From Allolobophora icterica (lineage: Eukaryota > Annelida > Clitellata > Crassiclitellata > Lumbricidae), in the NCBI GenBank assembly GCA_963556255.1, contig OY744605.1, positions 5,496,881 to 5,560,880 of the forward strand: 64,000 bases of DNA, read 5' to 3'. The position numbers and the translations under genes were made by a program. This document shows positions 32,061 to 45,162 of this stretch, in pieces (positions within the stretch are counted from its first letter, which is position 1; each line of letters starts with the position of its first letter). The notes under the pieces were generated by a model. The model ran no database searches. It was not told where the DNA came from and saw only the letters and a program-made list of their open reading frames with translations.

Positions 32061-32382
32061 CTGCAGTCAGAAAGTTCACGATCATTAGGGTTACAATATC
32101 AGAGGTTTTAGATATCGGATTTACTCCAGGAACAAACGAAGCCATAGTTAGTAGTGAAGCTACACACCTTTATAACATATGTAGCTCTCGCTATATATAC
32201 TTATATTCCGTTGCGACGTTATAATGTGTCTTTCATCTAAACCTCTTATAGGGTCACTGGACCCGGCGGGCTCAAGCTATGTTTAATACTAACGACCATA
32301 ATGCCCGTGATATGGTAGTGACAGTCGTTAGTCTGGAAAATGGAGAAGAAAGACGCTAATCATCTTTGCTATGACACGGCGA
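32061..32382. repeat. P-module upstream flank
   Basis: GGTTACAATATCAGAGG (32090) recurs at 53.56, 60.09 and 61.43 kb. 32290-32370 is an inverted 'GACGCTAATCATCTTTG' unit. Confidence 0.5.
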
Positions 32383-33165
<783 letters not shown>

Positions 33166-33400
33166 ATTAACTGAGCTATCGCGGGCTGTCGATATTTCAC
33201 TCCAACAAACGACACCATATGCATACATCATAACCGCAATTTATGTGCGGCCACACAAGCTTATTCGTGTTTCGTTTAACTGAAAACTTCTTTAGAATTT
33301 TCTAGCGCTTTATTTTAAAGCTCAATGCGTCAGCCAATTGTAGTGTAATGTAAATTTCCAACAATCGCAGCGCCACAAATTAAGTCACGTCAAATATATC
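33166..33400. other. unclassified, no gene seen
   Basis: Left boundary zone of the GC-rich island; no inverted ends recognised. Confidence 0.4.
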
Positions 33401-36400
33401 TGATGTTATTTGGAGGCCATAGGTTTATCATAAGTAGATGTGGCGTTCTGCGCGCCCGCCCGGACGCCTGCCCTCTCGTCGCGCCGGACGGGTTTCCTGG
33501 TGGTGGCGACTCCAGCCCACTGCCCGTCTGGAGCCACCCCCGAGTCACTGCTTTGTGTGCTTTCAACGTAAAATGGCTCTTCTCTATCTCTTCCATAGTG
33601 AACGTTCCTATCAGAGGAGATTCAGGATTGGCCGCTTAAGACAGGCAACACTATACAGTTCGATCTCTGGGTCTGACTCTGCTCTTTTCCGCGGTCGCCG
33701 GATGGGCAACGTCCTGCAGGATGGCCGTCCTTCAGAACAGGGTTCGTTCTCTTACCAGCAGGAGTCTTCCTCTTTTGTGTGTCTTCTTAGCTACGGGCTT
33801 CCTCCAACTCTCCACCTGATCTAAACCTTGACGCACCATTATACATCTCGTGACTCTTGAACTATCGCCATTTATCAGGGACACCAAACGTTTTCTAAAT
33901 ATCGGGAACAAGGAATACATGTGACAAGTCTTTTCCATCACATCGTCCTAGACACCGGTCTATTGGGCAACTGTCAATTGTAACTCTCCGTCGTGTCGTC
34001 TAGGCACCTGTCCATACGTCTTCCCACCGTACGTATCTCTCGCTCCATGTCCGTGCAGGGCATACCGGCCTCACACGTATATTATCATGCACCACATTTA
34101 CGGAGTAAGTTTCCTTACCCGTCTTCTGTGTTGGCAATTGTCGACCAACACAGTGATAAATTCTGCTTCGAAAGATAACGGTAAGGGGGTCTATGGCACT
34201 CTGATAGTGAAGGTCCTCTCTCTACCCTTCGCTATCTACACACAGAACTTCGTTCCGACCTATGCACGAGGGGGCCCATCCTCGCACTTCAGTCAGTTCT
34301 CAGAGCTGTGTGTTGCGACAAGCAAATATGTTTCTACCTGGGTATCCGACAACCCGGACTTTCACGTATCACTCTCTTGGTCTGCTTTATTATTTCCCTT
34401 CAAACACGGGATTATCGTACTCCTCACCTCGGCACTCTGATTAGCCGAATCTCGCTGGGAAACGCGGTCGTGCCTCTTTAGGACCTGGGTACCCGACTAC
34501 CCGATCCAAACTTTGAGGTTAATCTCTTGGTCTGCGTTAATGCCCCTTTTACCTGTGGACGCTCGTACACTTCACCTTGGGACTCTGACTAGCTGAACTT
34601 CAGCTAGGAAAACCCGGACATCTCTCTTCCAAACATGGGTTCCCGACTACCCGAAAGTTCACGTATCGTTTACTCTTGGTCTGAGTCAATGCCCCTTTTA
34701 CCTGGGACTCCCGTACACTTCACCCTGGGATCTGACCCGCTGTATCCTCTCGTTGCGGCGTATCCCTACCCGTTTACACAACCTTTTATCTTCCCACTAT
34801 TCAGAATTAGTCTGTCTCGAGACCTGAGCAGTAGAGTGGGCCCTTACTCCACAAGCCGTATCTCTTGAACCTGACTCTCTGAATCCATTAGAGAACGTAA
34901 CAGTTGTGTCTTTTCCGGGAGCGCACAGACTCGTACTCACACTCGATTCTGCTAACGGTATCTGTGGGTAAATATCAGTAAATTTACCCCGCTATTGCAC
35001 ACAGACCTGTGTATCTTTCCCCCGTGGGAACTGTCCCGAACACCGTAACACCCAGCGGTCGAATCGTGCGGTTGGTCTCCCGGACGGATATTTGCCGGTA
35101 AACCGCGGGAGTAACTATGACTGCAAGGGAACCAAACGCGGGGACCGCGAATGGAAAATTTACCGGTAGTTCCCCGATGTTATCGAACGGTACCAACGGG
35201 GTCACCCTCCCCGTACAAATCGAACTGTCACCACCGGGGTCTTTGCTTCCCCGTTTTTATACAGACCTGTGTTTTCTCTAACTCTCACGATCGGTCTCTC
35301 CCCGAGGTTTACTCAGCCTGTTAAACTTCCACAATCGGGATTCAGACCGGCTCGCGATCTAACGGCAGGGTGGGCCCCAAACCTGTCGAATCGGCGGTCA
35401 ATCCAACACCCAAGAGTGATTAGTTTTGCTGTACTCGGGATCGCACTGGTTAGCCAATATTTGACGATACTTGAACTGAGTTATCACTAATCGGGTCTTT
35501 GCCCGCGTATCTCTCTGACTGCTACCACCGGGCTTTGCCCGTATATCTCCGACGGTCAACACCGGGTCTTTGCCCGCGTATCTCCGGGTCTTTGCCCGTG
35601 TATTTCTAACGGTCAACAGCGGGGCCTTTCCGCGTGTATCTCTGACGGCTACCACCGGGTCTTTGCCCGTTTATATCTGACGGTCAACACCGGGTCTTTG
35701 CCCGCGTATCTCCGGCCGTGTATTTCTAACGGTCAACAGCGGGGCCTTTCCGCGTGTATCTCTGACGGTCAACTGCGGGGGCCTTTCCGCGTGTCTATCA
35801 GACGGTCACCAGCGCGGTCTTTCCGCGTATATATCCAACGGTCAACAACGGGGCCTTTCCCCGGACTCTACCGATACAGACCTGTGAGCCTTTATCTCTC
35901 ACGATCGGTCTTTCCCTGTAACGCGAACCAGATACCAACGGGATCTTTCCCGTCTTTCTATCGTACAGTCACCGGCGGGCTCGCCTTTCCCGTCTTTACC
36001 GAACGGCCACCGACTGGGGCTGCTTCCCAGTCTTTATCGAACGGAGCCGCCGGGGCCTTCCCCGGACTATCGAACGGTTTACCAGCGGGGTCACCTTCCC
36101 CGAACTTTACCGACACAGACCTGTGAGCCTTTATTCCTCACGATCGGTCTTTCCCCGATTCAGCCTTCCACGATCAGACTCGGTACCTTTCGCGATCTAC
36201 AACAGGGTGGGCCCAACCCCGCTGAATCGGCGTTTACCAGCACCGGTCAGACCGCCTTTGGAGCGGCTGTCACTCGGGAGCGCACTGATTAGCCTTGTAC
36301 CGAACCGGTAACCAACGACACTAAAGCACCGTGTCGCTGTACATGTAAAGCGCAGTAACGCCGCTCTACAATATAGGCAAAACACCGTGAGGCAGCCTAT

Positions 36401-36430
36401 ACTTATCCCTCGCCACACTATACCGTGGCT
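33401..36430. repeat. GC-rich tandem-repeat island
   Basis: Composition shifts sharply from AT-rich to GC-rich and pyrimidine-rich. 34330-34780 has three units of about 145-152 bp (CCTGGGTATCCGACAACCCGG-like starts near 34339, 34484, 34636). 35255-35440 and 36108-36300 are a larger direct repeat about 850 bp apart (ACAGACCTGTG, TCACGATCGGTCT, CAGGGTGGGCCC, CGCACTG-TTAGCC in order). I see no convincing protein; frames are short and not conserved between units. It might be a satellite, an unknown transposon or a structural RNA. Confidence 0.7.
35190..36140. repeat. array of covarying hairpins
   Basis: About 20 short units with linker 'TATCNAACGGTCACCA', each carrying a G-rich then C-rich inverted repeat. 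Stem sequence varies but pairing is kept: CGGGG/CCCCG (35235/35249), CGGGC/GCCCG (35529/35537), CGCGG/CCGCG (35813/35823), CCGGGG/CCCCGG (36050/36060), GACTGGG/CCCAGTC (36012/36026). Loop usually TCTTT or CCTTT. Paired changes on both arms point to selection or mechanism acting on the folded form. Confidence 0.75.
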
Positions 36431-37035
36431 TGTTCCTTATATACTAGCCTACGCACACCTTCTCAAATACAGGTGTCTAAGGTATCGAAATCAACCTATG
36501 ATAATAAGCGCCGCCCTAGCTTTAGGCCTTATTTATTGGACCGAAAAGTGTGTAAAATTATTCTAATTAATAATTTAAATCGCTTGAATGGCAAAAACAA
36601 GCTCAAACTTAATTATTGGCTATTTTAATATCGCGTTAGTGCTACCATTTACGCATCGGCCGCTGACGCCCTGCGATGCATTATATCACCGGATAACGCG
36701 TCAATAAGACAGATATTATTAAAACAACATACATTCGAGCCCAGTGGCCAGTCCGCCACATAGATATCCAAGTGCTTAAAAGCCAAAAGGAAATGAGCCT
36801 CTTTTTCAAGGAAAGAAGTGAGTTTATGCCAAGAAACGAATAAATAGGTAAATAAATATATTTAATGGAAAAAATAAATGAACAAATAAATGAATAAATG
36901 TGCAAATTAAGAACGCAAAAAATATATAAATAAATTCATCAAACGTCACATTACATTTTCCCTAAATATTTGCCTAATTTTTCTATGTTCTACCTAATTA
37001 TTTTCCAAATAATTTTCGTAATTATTTCCGGGCAT
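36431..37035. other. receptor module intron, copy T3
   Basis: 36840-36960 is AAATAAATGAATGAAC-rich, like the intron before the 63.8 kb transmembrane exon. No membrane-proximal exon copy is found here. Confidence 0.5.
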
Positions 37036-37195
37036 CCGAAGGCAAGTTCCCATAATCGTTGGCGTCCTGACTTCCGGTTGCCTCGTTCTCGGTCTCGTTG
37101 TCGTTCTTATTCTTCTTCTTCGACGGCAAGTTGCCAAGACCGAAGAGAAGAAACTGCGACTGACGGCCAAGCTGACCGGAATAGTCGATTGCGAG
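37036..37195 (+). pseudogene. EGFR-like transmembrane/juxtamembrane exon, copy T3 (acceptor lost)
   Basis: 160 nt, fully open: RRQVPIIVGVLTSGCLVLGL, VVVLILLLRRQVAKTEEKK, then LRLTAKLTGIVDCE and donor GAG|GCAAGT. A 20-25 residue hydrophobic span is followed by RRQ. The acceptor is GGCAT against GGCAG in the 63.8 kb copy, so the AG is lost. The GC dinucleotide donor is otherwise a perfect match to the consensus; GC-AG introns exist, so the donor alone is not proof of decay. Confidence 0.7.
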
Positions 37196-38055
37196 GCAAG
37201 TGGGCAATCTCTAACGGCGCTCTAAAAATGGTCGTATGTGAATGCATGCGATATTTCAAAATAAATAGAGGAGCTATATAAATGACGCTCTCAGAATATA
37301 CACGCGTACATAGGCAAGTGGATAGTATTGAAAAGGCGCTATGTCAAGTGAGGTTTTGATAGGCAGGTATTTATAGAATTCCATATTGCATTTTGATAAC
37401 TAATCTTATCTAATGACTTCTATTGGGCCGTAATCAGAATGCCAAATAGATAAGTCAATGATCATTTTAAGTTAAATCTTAATGGAAATGAAAATCCATT
37501 GGAGAAGAAGAAGAAGCCATGTGGAAATCCAATAGAGATCAAGCTTAAATTTAAACCTATTGTACATAAAAGAATTAAGAGAAGGAACGGAATATGAAAG
37601 CTTTGTTCCAGCGACCGGAAATGGTAAGTCTAATTACAGATTTATGTAGCACCACTTTAAGAGAGACTCATCACAGACACAACCGACCTAACACAATGAA
37701 ACCACGATCGCACTAAATGGTCTACCAGAGGAAAAGAGGAAGAAACTAATGCTCGATATCAGAACACTGTTCGGATACGTGGATCAAACTGAATTATATT
37801 TGGATTAGATTGGACCAGGCCAGTAAGTATCCTACACATTGTATGTCCATTTAAAAGTATTTTCTAGATACTCGCGGAAAAAATCAGCTTAAATTCGGGA
37901 ATTAATAATTCACTAATTCCACACCTGTTTTAAGCACAATATTCTCTCTATAAGTGAAAGATTAGACCAGTCCTGTATTATCGTTGTTAATACTGATCCA
38001 TTACGCCATAAGAACGTTGAGAACTGTTCAAAATAATTTCTGATTAACCGGTCAG
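37196..38055. other. receptor module intron, copy T3
   Basis: Collinear with 18.8-20.2 kb and parts of 5.1-6.1 kb (GAATTCCATATTGCATTTTG, CCGGAAATGGTAA, TTGGATTAGATTGGACCAG, ACACCTGTTTTAAGC). Breaks off at 38045 where a LINE fragment begins. Confidence 0.6.
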
Positions 38056-38842
<787 letters not shown>

Positions 38843-38843
<1 letters not shown>

Positions 38844-40436
38844 CGACTTATTGCCTGAGCTCGCACCATACTGCCATCTAGCTTACGCGGAGACGTCTCA
38901 GCTCAAATTCGGCAACTACATCATACAATCCAGAGTCGGTCCACAACATGGCGATCCTTTAGGTCCTCTTCTTTTTTGCCTCCCGCTACAACCAGCCCTG
39001 CTTAAACTAACCTCACCTCTAGCCTTTGGCTATCTCGACGACATCTCCCTGGGAGGGCCGGCGGATACGGTGGCGACGGACATTTCACTTCTGGAGACCG
39101 AATGTGCAGGCCTGGGCCTAAGCTTCAACAAAGCAAAATGCGAATTGATAGCAGGTGACCACGAATAGATCCAACAAGACGCTCTCAGCCAATTTACGCG
39201 CACGTCCCTGGAATCGGCAATGCTATTAGGAGCACCGCTTTCCACAGAACTTGCCCTTCAGACCGCCCTAGAAACCCGGGTGAAGGAGCTGGACAGGGCT
39301 TTAAACAGACTATGTTTAATAACGCGGCAAGACGCTCTGCTAATTCTAAGAAGCTCTCTAGGCACTCCTAAACTAATATACACACTCCGCTGCACGCCAT
39401 GTACGAATGACCCCCGATTGACAGACTACGACCGTATCCTGCGGAAAGGTCTGGAAGACATTCTTAACATCACCTTCACCGAACCTCAATGGCTGCAGAC
39501 CACTCTACCTATCGACCTGGGCGGTCTGGGCATACGAAGGGTGTCGTCGCTGGCACTACCCGCCTTTTTGGCATCAGCCGCGGGCACCCTCGCTCTCCAG
39601 TCCAAAGTCCTAGATGGGACCGCTCTCCAGCCCGACTTGCACTTCGCGACGTCATCTTTGCTGTGGCAAGCGGAAACAGGCATTACAATAGCTGACGACT
39701 TCCCAATACATATCCAATCCAAATGGGACAGACCGCTCCTTCAACAGTTGCTTCAGGAGATAAATAGTGTACTAACGGAGACGGAAGCACAGGCCCGACT
39801 GAGAGCCGTTTCCGCCCGACACGCCAGCGACTGGCTTCACTGCTTGCCGATTACATCTTGCGGTCTAAGGATGAGCGACGAAGCGATCAGAGTGGCGGTT
39901 GGCCTACGTTTGGGAGCCAACATCTGCGAACCCCACACATGCGCCTGCGGTGCATTGGTCACTGCTAGAGGCACACACGGCCTGTCATGTACTCTTGGCT
40001 TCGGTCGATTGGCCCGCCATGCCGCCCTCAACGACCTGGTCTGCCGCAACCTAACAATAGCTGGTTTTCCGGCAGTCAAAGAACCACAAGGCCTTTTCCG
40101 CACGGATGGCAAGAAACCGGACGGCATTACCCTCGTTCCATGGAGGGCGGGTCGGAGTCTGGTGTGGGACGCCACAGTTGTGGACACGCTCGCGGCATCT
40201 TACTTACCCGCTACAGCCATTCAAGCCGGAGCGGCTGCCGAGCTTGCTGACAGCAGAAAGAACGCAAAATACAACGCGCTCCTTCATACTCAATTCTTCG
40301 TCCTGCTGGCCATGGAAACGCTTGGCCCCATCAACAGCAGAGGCCTTGCCCTCATCGCAGACATTGGCCGCCACCTCACTCAGATCACAGGCGAAGCCCG
40401 AGAGACCAGTTTCCTGTTTCAACAACTGTTTTTATT
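38843..40436 (+). CDS. RT and restriction-like endonuclease of TAA-targeting LINE
   Basis: Reads VGPQHGDPLGPLLFCLPLQP (RT motif B), FGYLDDISLGG (catalytic YLDD), LGLSFNKAKCELI, a thumb region (LLGAPLSTELAL, GLGIRRVSSLALPAFLASAA), then CACGALVTARGTHGLSC (CCHC knuckle), KKPDGITLVPWRAGRSLVWD then ATVVDT (PD...D endonuclease core) and SRKNAKY. One in-frame TAG at 39166-39168 is the only break in about 530 codons. N-terminal DNA-binding and early RT parts are missing. The clade (R4/Dong, HERO or NeSL-like) cannot be fixed by eye. Confidence 0.8.
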
Positions 40437-40557
40437 TATTTATTTATTCCGGATATTTCTATAGCGCCTCTCGAAGTCAACTACTACTCAGAGGCGCTCC
40501 CGACTACAGCATTGGTATACTGTAGTCGAGAGACCAGTTTCCTGTTTCAACAACTGT
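40398..40557. repeat. tandem duplication of LINE end plus SINE tail
   Basis: The stretch GAGAGACCAGTTTCCTGTTT...AACTGT plus about 98 bp of SINE is present twice (from 40398 and from 40528), differing by one or two bases. A local tandem duplication after the SINE inserted. Confidence 0.8.
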
Positions 40558-40800
40558 CTTTATTTATTTATTTATTCCGGATATTTCTATAGCGCCTCTC
40601 GAAGTCAACTACTACTCAGAGGCGCTCCCGACTACAGCATTGGTATACCGTGCCGGAATTTTCACGCCGAAGCGCCACGAGCAATTGCGAGTGAAGGACT
40701 CGCCCAAGGTCCGTACGCAGCGGCTAGAGTGGGATTCGAACCTGCAACCCTACGGTCACAAGGCGTAGAACTTTCCACTGAGCCACCACGCCCCACTGTC
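40558..40800 (-). repeat. tRNA-headed SINE (S1) with L2-like tail, minus copy
   Basis: Reverse of the 59.8 kb SINE: (TTTA)n tail at left, hairpin AGCGCCTCTCGAAGTC...AGAGGCGCT, then B box (GGATTCGAACC) and A box (CCACTGAGCCACCA). Short target repeat ACTGTC on both sides. It interrupts the LINE coding sequence, which resumes at 40801 (VTVQRFNAVAFSG). Confidence 0.85.
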
Positions 40801-40890
40801 GGTGACTGTCCAGCGGTTCAATGCTGTGGCTTTCAGCGGATCTTTCACCAAAACGCTTCCCGCAATCAAAGAAATTTAACAGTTTCAGAT

Positions 40891-40891
40891 C

Positions 40892-40934
<43 letters not shown>

Positions 40935-41060
40935 TCGCAACAAAAACTCGCTCGGCCGTTCCAGGAATAATTTTTTATTTTATCATATGTCTCCGGACAA
41001 TTTTTTTATCTACCTGGGGGATCCTTGATACCCCGGGGCTAAAAAAAAATAAAAAAAATA

Positions 41061-41124
<64 letters not shown>

Positions 41125-41267
41125 GGGCCATTCCGGACACTTTATTTTCCATTTTAGTTAATATTCAAGTCCCTGAGGGATCCTGTATACCTCGGGGCAA
41201 AAAAATAAAAAATAAAAAAAAAATAAAAAAAATAATAATAATAATAGGCTAATAATAATTATAAGAC
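40891..41267. repeat. (AAT)n arrays with solo LINE 3' ends
   Basis: Solo 3' hairpins at 41017-41040 (CCTGGGGGATCC...ACCCCGGGG) and 41170-41205 (CCTGAGGGATCC...ACCTCGGGG), each followed by A-rich and (AAT)n. These are very short 3' insertions of the TAA-targeting LINE. Confidence 0.75.
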
Positions 41268-41740
<473 letters not shown>

Positions 41741-42000
41741 AGTAGTAGTTTGAGTGTAACGACACTGTGTGATAACAAAGATCATTAGCGTCGCCCTCCT
41801 CCTTTATCCATGGTTGGGACTGGCCTCTCTCCCTCGTGGATAGAGCGCTATCTTTAGACACCTTTTTTAATCGATTCAGTATAATCATGGGACACGGTTG
41901 GCTGTTGATTAAAAAGGTCAGTTTAGACACCTTTATAACTTTTCTAACCCGTACTATATAGGCTTGGTACACTGTATTTACGTAACTCAAAGGGCTCGTC
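41741..42000. repeat. 'GATCATTAGCGTC' unit and TAGACACC units
   Basis: 41755-41830 then GATAGAGCGCTATCTTTAGA and CACCTTT units. F-module left flank. Confidence 0.55.
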
Positions 42001-42440
42001 TTCCTGAAAATTGAAAAGTATAATAAAAATCTCTTGTCATAATAACAGATATTATTGTAAACTTACAATCGAAGCTATTTTATTATTTAAAAAAAACTAG
42101 ATTAAGAATCTCATGTAGATTATGAATCTTCATTAAGAATCTTTCTTTTAAATTAAAGCAAATTTCTCGTGTATGATATTTGCTGCAAAAAAATGTTTAA
42201 CTTGCATCAAAGATCATAATTATGACTGCAATACATGTATAATAAACAGTATTAGATTATTATTTTATGCTGCTAAACAATGAATGTTAGTGACATTGTA
42301 AAGTAATCTTTTGACACTTTTAAATGGTGTCTTTTGAACTCTGTATACTCTTTGTTTTTACTGTATTGTACATAATTTTGAATTGTCGTCAACGGCCTAT
42401 GTTGTCATATATGACAACGTTAAACTTTGGATAAAAAAAT
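42001..42440 (+). mobile_element. I-type LINE 3' UTR fragment
   Basis: Matches the 29.2-29.6 kb 3' UTR (TTTGACACTTTTAAATGGTGTCTTT) and ends in GTCGTCAACGGCC...GACAACGTTAAAC. 5'-truncated, non-coding. Confidence 0.65.
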
Positions 42441-43052
42441 TATGTTGCTCAAAACACAGTAAATGCGTTAACTCTACCTCCCATGCTTCCTTCATGAGCC
42501 ACCGTCCTATGAGCGATCGTCCTATGAGCGATCGTCCAATGAGCGATCTCCTATGAGCGATCGTCCTTATAAGCGATCGTCCTTATATGCGATCGTCCTT
42601 ATATGCGATCGTCCTTATATGCGATCGTCCTTATATGCGATCGTCCTTATATGCGATCGTCCTTATATGCGATCGTCCTTATATGCGATCGTCCCTATGA
42701 GTCTTCGTCTCATGAACCATCGTCCTAAGAGGCTAAGAGCCTTAAGAGCTATCGTCATATGAGCGATCGTTCTTATAAAAACTATGCGATCGTCTCTATA
42801 TGCGATCGTCCATGAGATATCGTCGTGTGAAAGATGGTCCGTACATTCTTTACACACCTTTAAACCAGTTCTTAACTGTTCTATAAAACTGTGGGAAACG
42901 GTAGGGTATTGGTCGGAGAGCTCTCTTTCGACACCTTTTACACAATTTTAACCCGTGCTATATTATAGGCATCGGACACTTTAGTTGTTCGGTTAGACAA
43001 CGAATTCCGTTAAAGCGCTCTTTAAAATGTGATCAACCAATGCTACTATATC
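42441..43052. repeat. GCGATCGTCCTTAT minisatellite and F-module flank
   Basis: 42497-42830 is a 16-17 bp minisatellite (ATGCGATCGTCCTTAT), the central units near identical. It starts inside ACTCTACCTCCCATGCTTCC, the 3' end of a fucolectin exon, so the array seems to have grown in a lost sixth copy. 42840-43050 holds TAGACACC-type units. Confidence 0.75.
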
Positions 43053-43397
43053 AGTGGTTCTTGAAGTGGTGGTCCGCGGACCGGCGCCTGTCAGCGAAGC
43101 TTGGGTCATTGGTCCGTGAAACAGACCTTAAAAATTCATAATTTTTCAACTTTGGATAAAACATCAATGACATATGAAAAATACTTCAGAATTAATGTGA
43201 TAATGTAAATTATAAAATGCGATATAGGTTGGTTTAGTAACTTTTGTAGCAAAACCCACGAATCGCTCATACTTTTTGTACGTATCCCCCAGCTTGTCAT
43301 TAGTGATCCGGGAAAAACAACATGAAGATGGTTCCGGTTCCTAGCTTTAAACATAAAGATGATGCCGATCCCTAGCTTTCAAAATTGTAAGAACCAA
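43053..43397. mobile_element. probable hAT-type MITE (CAGTGGTTCTTGAA end)
   Basis: The left end CAGTGGTTCTTGAAGTGGTGG and GGTCCGCGGACC are typical of hAT elements. The right end AAGAACCAATG is a weaker inverted match. It interrupts the block AACCAATGCTATATCATGATGCC found intact beside other fucolectin copies. Target duplication is blurred. Confidence 0.55.
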
Positions 43398-43495
43398 TGA
43401 CCTATCATGATGCCATAACGCCATTAGATGAAGATGAATAAATCTCTAGTTAATATACTGCTTAACTCAATACACAGCAAATGCGCTAACTCTAC

Positions 43496-43717
43496 CTGTC
43501 ATGCTTCCTCCATAAACAATTGTGATCTGGTAGACATAGATCATCGAACGAAGGTCAACCGTCCACCACGGATTCTCCTCAAAGTCGGTTTGGGCGCAGT
43601 TGACGGTTGACGTGTCTCCGTCAACCGCCAACGACGACACGGTTGACTGGCTGTATGTGGAACTCTGTTAGCTGTTTCCGTTCAAAGCCACGTTTTCTGT
43701 CATGTCGACATCAGTTA
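43496..43717 (-). pseudogene. fucolectin (F5/8-like) exon, copy F3, one stop
   Basis: The best copy. Acceptor CATTCCAG; reads DVDMTENVALNGNS, stop (TAA), QSSTYSQSTVSSLAVDGDTS, TVNCAQTDFEENPWWTVDL, RSMIYVYQITIVYGGSMT, and donor ACAG|GTAGAG. 222 nt, phase 1 in and out. Only the single TAA breaks it. Alternatively the frame reads on past the donor as GRVSAFAVY, which also resembles the next fucolectin strand, so the true exon end is uncertain. Fucolectin-type domains bind fucose or galactose, usually outside the cell. Confidence 0.8.
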
Positions 43718-44071
43718 CTGGAATGAATTAATAATTCACATGAGATTAAGAATGATTATTATTCCTGCATTAATGGTAATTCAATTGCGGCATACATTAA
43801 TAATTCACAAGAGACATGCATCAGCAATTGACGAAGAAAATTGATTTAATGATTCACAAAAGAGATGCACTCATAATTCAAATACACAATGCTTTAATAA
43901 TGTACAGAAGAAATGTATTAATAACTCGAATGAGAAAATTTGCAAGAGAATTGCATTAAAATTCCTATACGGAATGAATTAATAGTCACAAGAGAAAAGT
44001 ATTAATATTCAAAAGATAAATGCATTAATGATTCAGAGGCGAAATGCAGTGATTCATTCATTCATTCATTC
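43718..44071. repeat. ATGCATTAATTCAC minisatellite
   Basis: Units such as AATTCACAAGAGAAATGCAT; same position relative to the fucolectin exon as in the other copies. Confidence 0.75.
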
Positions 44072-44345
44072 ATTTTAATAATTTATATAGCGCCTCTTCA
44101 AGAACCCTACCCAGTCCAGCCACGGTTAAACAGATAAGACTTAAGGAGGAGGTAGAAAGCAAATAAACTGCCTCGTGGAAATAGGCGCAAAGAAGGTGGG
44201 AGACCATTCGACGTACGTCGTAGAGGAACCAGCCACTGAGAAGGGACGACGCTGTTTAACTGAGGAGCGGAGCAGAGGGACCAACAGCCCACCTCCATTT
44301 GCAGACCGCAAAACTCGACGGGACATTAGGACAGAGAGATGCATT
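44072..44345 (-). pseudogene. L2-like LINE C-terminal and 3' end fragment
   Basis: Left end TTTATATAGCGCCTCTTC; the minus strand reads VKQRRPFSVAGSSTTYVEWS, the RxFSVAGPxxWN block of L2-type LINEs. Truncated. Confidence 0.6.
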
Positions 44346-44937
44346 CATGATTAACAAGGTGATTAACAATGATTAACATTAATACAGCCAAGTACACGAA
44401 TAATATGTATAATTCCCTAAATAACAATTTCAACACAAGCACACACATACGCAACCAAACACACAGACTTACAAAGATACACACAGGCACATAATTGGAA
44501 CATGACACAGTACGATTTCGCAGTAACAAAAACCCTTGTATGACCATCTAATCTAATCTAATGACTTGTAAAGCAATGGAGGGACATTGAGACTCGCAAT
44601 CCATTGGATCAGAGAATACAGAACCCAGATTTCGTCGTTGGATGAAACATAAGAATGATGAACACTGACTCAAACCGCGAAGCAGCTAAGAAAAAACACA
44701 GCCTTTGTCTTCCTCTGTTTCGGAAACGCCTGAAGTCTGTTCTATTTGTTATTGATTGCACTGATTTGAGTCTGGATCGTTAAGTGGAGCTTTATAAATG
44801 TTCAATTATAATTACAATAGCCGTAAATGATATTCGTATAATAATTAGTATATAAATCCCGTAGCCGAGCTCATTTTTGATGACATTTTTTTATTGTAAC
44901 AAGTTGCCCACATGTCAGCTTGCATTGAATAAACGAA
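44346..44937. other. unclassified, no gene seen
   Basis: 44420-44480 is ACACACA-rich. 44690-44830 (GGAAACGCCTGAAGTCTGTT...AGCTTTATAAATGTTC) looks like a LINE 3' end on the + strand (FRKRLKSVLF-like). Confidence 0.45.
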
Positions 44938-45116
<179 letters not shown>

Positions 45117-45162
45117 ACGTTCTACCAACGACTGAAAGATCCATGATGCAAGTGAAGTAACC

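Larger units (their letters stand above)
38843..40890 (+). mobile_element. endonuclease-type LINE inside TAA repeats, largest copy
   Basis: (TAA)n at left (38793-38842) and (AAT)n at right (40893-40931). Contains RT motif B onward, the CCHC knuckle and the restriction-like endonuclease. A tRNA-headed SINE and a tandem duplication interrupt the last codons at 40430-40800. 5'-truncated. Confidence 0.8.

Noticed and set aside
33438..33824. 128-codon frame in the GC-rich island
   Set aside because: Overlapping frames of similar length exist in other phases and no domain or repeat of the frame is seen; GC-rich DNA gives long chance frames.
35698..36126. 142-codon frame through the hairpin array
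   Set aside because: The reading is a by-product of the tandem units; the units vary in length and not by multiples of three.
42553..42762. Repeating peptide YAIVLICDRPYMRSSL
   Set aside because: Translation of a 16 bp minisatellite; no start context or splice sites.
42497..42830. CRISPR array
   Set aside because: No unique spacers between repeats; eukaryotic context; units are contiguous.
43428..43610. + strand frame KCANSTCHASS...VDIDHRTKVNRPP
   Set aside because: It is the shadow of the fucolectin exon. The minus reading has the diagnostic NPWWTVDLG and is conserved in five copies.
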